Assembly (NCBI GenBank): GCA_948473115.1
Contig: CAOKWI010000025.1
Span: forward strand, 1-53,298
Direction of reading: 5' to 3'
From: an uncultured Lachnospiraceae bacterium
GTDB lineage: Bacteria; Bacillota; Clostridia; Lachnospirales; Lachnospiraceae
Length of the DNA: 53,298 nucleotides
Of this stretch, positions 52,672-53,298 are shown piece by piece. Under the pieces are notes generated by a model. It saw only the letters and a list, made by a program, of their open reading frames with translations, ran no database searches and was not told the DNA's origin. The position numbers and the translations under genes are program-made. The first letter of the stretch is position 1; each line of letters begins with the position of its first letter.

Positions 52672-53259
52672 ATGCGTTTGGATGAAAAAACAGAAAATAA
52701 AATTATTACGATTCCGAATCTTCTGTCTATGTTTCGAATCCTTCTAATTCCTGTATTCGTATGGGCGTATTGTATCAAAGGCAAATATTTGCTGACGGCA
52801 GGTTTGCTGTCTGTATCCGGCTTGACGGATCTGGCAGACGGCTTTATCGCCAGACGGTTTCACATGGTAAGTAATCTGGGGAAGATGTTGGACCCGATAG
52901 CGGATAAATTAACGCAGGCCGCAATGCTGATCTGTCTTGTAACCCGTTTTCCAATGATGTGTTTTCCGCTGGCGCTCCTTGGCATAAAGGAAATTTCAAT
53001 TGGGATTACTTCTTTTTTGGTTATCAGAAAATCCGGTGTTGTGACAGGGGCGGTCTGGCATGGCAAAGTAACAACAGCACTGCTTTATATTATGATTTTT
53101 GTACATTTGGTATGGTTCAATATCCCGGCGGCAGCTTCCAATATGATAATTGCAATATGCTTTGCCATGATGTTGCTCTCGTGGGTACTGTATGGATGGC
53201 ATAATATGAAATGCCTTGTCAAAAAGGATAATGGTGAAATAAGGGGTAGTGTCAAGTAG
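52672..53259 (+). CDS. CDP-diacylglycerol-glycerol-3-phosphate phosphatidyltransferase-like
   Basis: A 195-residue membrane enzyme. The CDP-alcohol phosphotransferase motif is visible as DLADGFIARRF...LGKMLDPIAD, with all Asp and the DG/AR spacing kept. IPNLLSMFRILLIPVF is the typical N-terminal helix. The likely role is to make phosphatidylglycerol phosphate for membrane lipids (PgsA-type); other CDP-alcohol substrates cannot be excluded. It starts 23 bases after the GT2-MarR gene, so the two are probably one transcript. Confidence 0.85.
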   Translation: MRLDEKTENKIITIPNLLSMFRILLIPVFVWAYCIKGKYLLTAGLLSVSGLTDLADGFIARRFHMVSNLGKMLDPIADKLTQAAMLICLVTRFPMMCFPLALLGIKEISIGITSFLVIRKSGVVTGAVWHGKVTTALLYIMIFVHLVWFNIPAAASNMIIAICFAMMLLSWVLYGWHNMKCLVKKDNGEIRGSVK

Positions 53260-53298
53260 TCTATGAAAAAACCGGGCCGAAAAAATAGGCTCAACTGA

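Overview
The window looks like chromosomal DNA of a Gram-positive gut Clostridium, most likely Lachnospiraceae. The evidence is strong AGGAGG ribosome sites, GTG/TTG starts, an ECF sigma factor paired with a DUF4179-type anti-sigma protein, a BlaI/M56 pair, DUF1576, DUF3788 and DUF4869 proteins, lipoproteins with Clostridia-style signals, and a plant-glycan operon built on LplB/YtcP-type ABC permeases. I saw no rRNA, tRNA, CRISPR array or complete insertion sequence. The species call is inference from gene content.

Layout. 0-3.1 kb: a GltS-type carrier and a YtcJ-type amidohydrolase. 3.1-6.8 kb: an Rpn-family nuclease/transposase-like gene with a repeat-bearing C-terminus, then a large HAD protein. 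6.8-11.7 kb: a FAD oxidoreductase (minus strand), an intracellular GH28 enzyme, and nicotinate phosphoribosyltransferase with a repeat-built N-terminus. 11.7-20.2 kb: a signalling block made of a hybrid histidine kinase and its response regulator, an ECF sigma/anti-sigma pair, a small membrane protein, a YARHD-like lipoprotein and a secreted LysM protein. Three near-identical ECF-type promoter candidates lie in front of the kinase, the sigma gene and the LysM gene, so this block may be one cell-envelope stress regulon.

20.3-21.9 kb: an AT-richer two-gene minus-strand cassette, a DUF4869 protein plus a P-loop protein whose second half looks like a TOPRIM fold. This is the best candidate here for an undescribed system. 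21.9-25.2 kb: a BlaI-like repressor and M56 peptidase under two clear operator palindromes, then a Tiki/TraB-like membrane-anchored protein. 25.5-36.0 kb: a small kinase-like gene, then a roughly 10-kb Mrp/Mbh-type cation antiporter operon with four ND2/4/5-type subunits and no hydrogenase genes. Its promoter is fused to the terminator of the kinase-like gene.

36.1-40.5 kb: an acetyltransferase remnant, DUF3788, an OFA-type MFS transporter divergent from a DUF1576 membrane protein, and a small unknown. 40.5-51.0 kb: an AraC regulator divergent from a rhamnogalacturonan-type utilisation operon (two ABC permeases, a solute-binding lipoprotein, GH105, a CE12-like esterase with SLH-like repeats, and a GH112 phosphorylase). 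51.2-53.3 kb: a GT2 glycosyltransferase fused to a MarR-like winged helix, followed by a PgsA-like phosphatidyltransferase.

How the parts fit. The 42-51 kb operon should import galactose/rhamnose-containing pectin fragments, remove the unsaturated uronate and acetyl groups, and phosphorolyse the beta-galactosyl linkage inside the cell. The Mrp-type complex would couple ion gradients across the membrane. The 11.7-20.2 kb block senses and responds to envelope conditions. These roles come from family membership and gene order, not from experiment.
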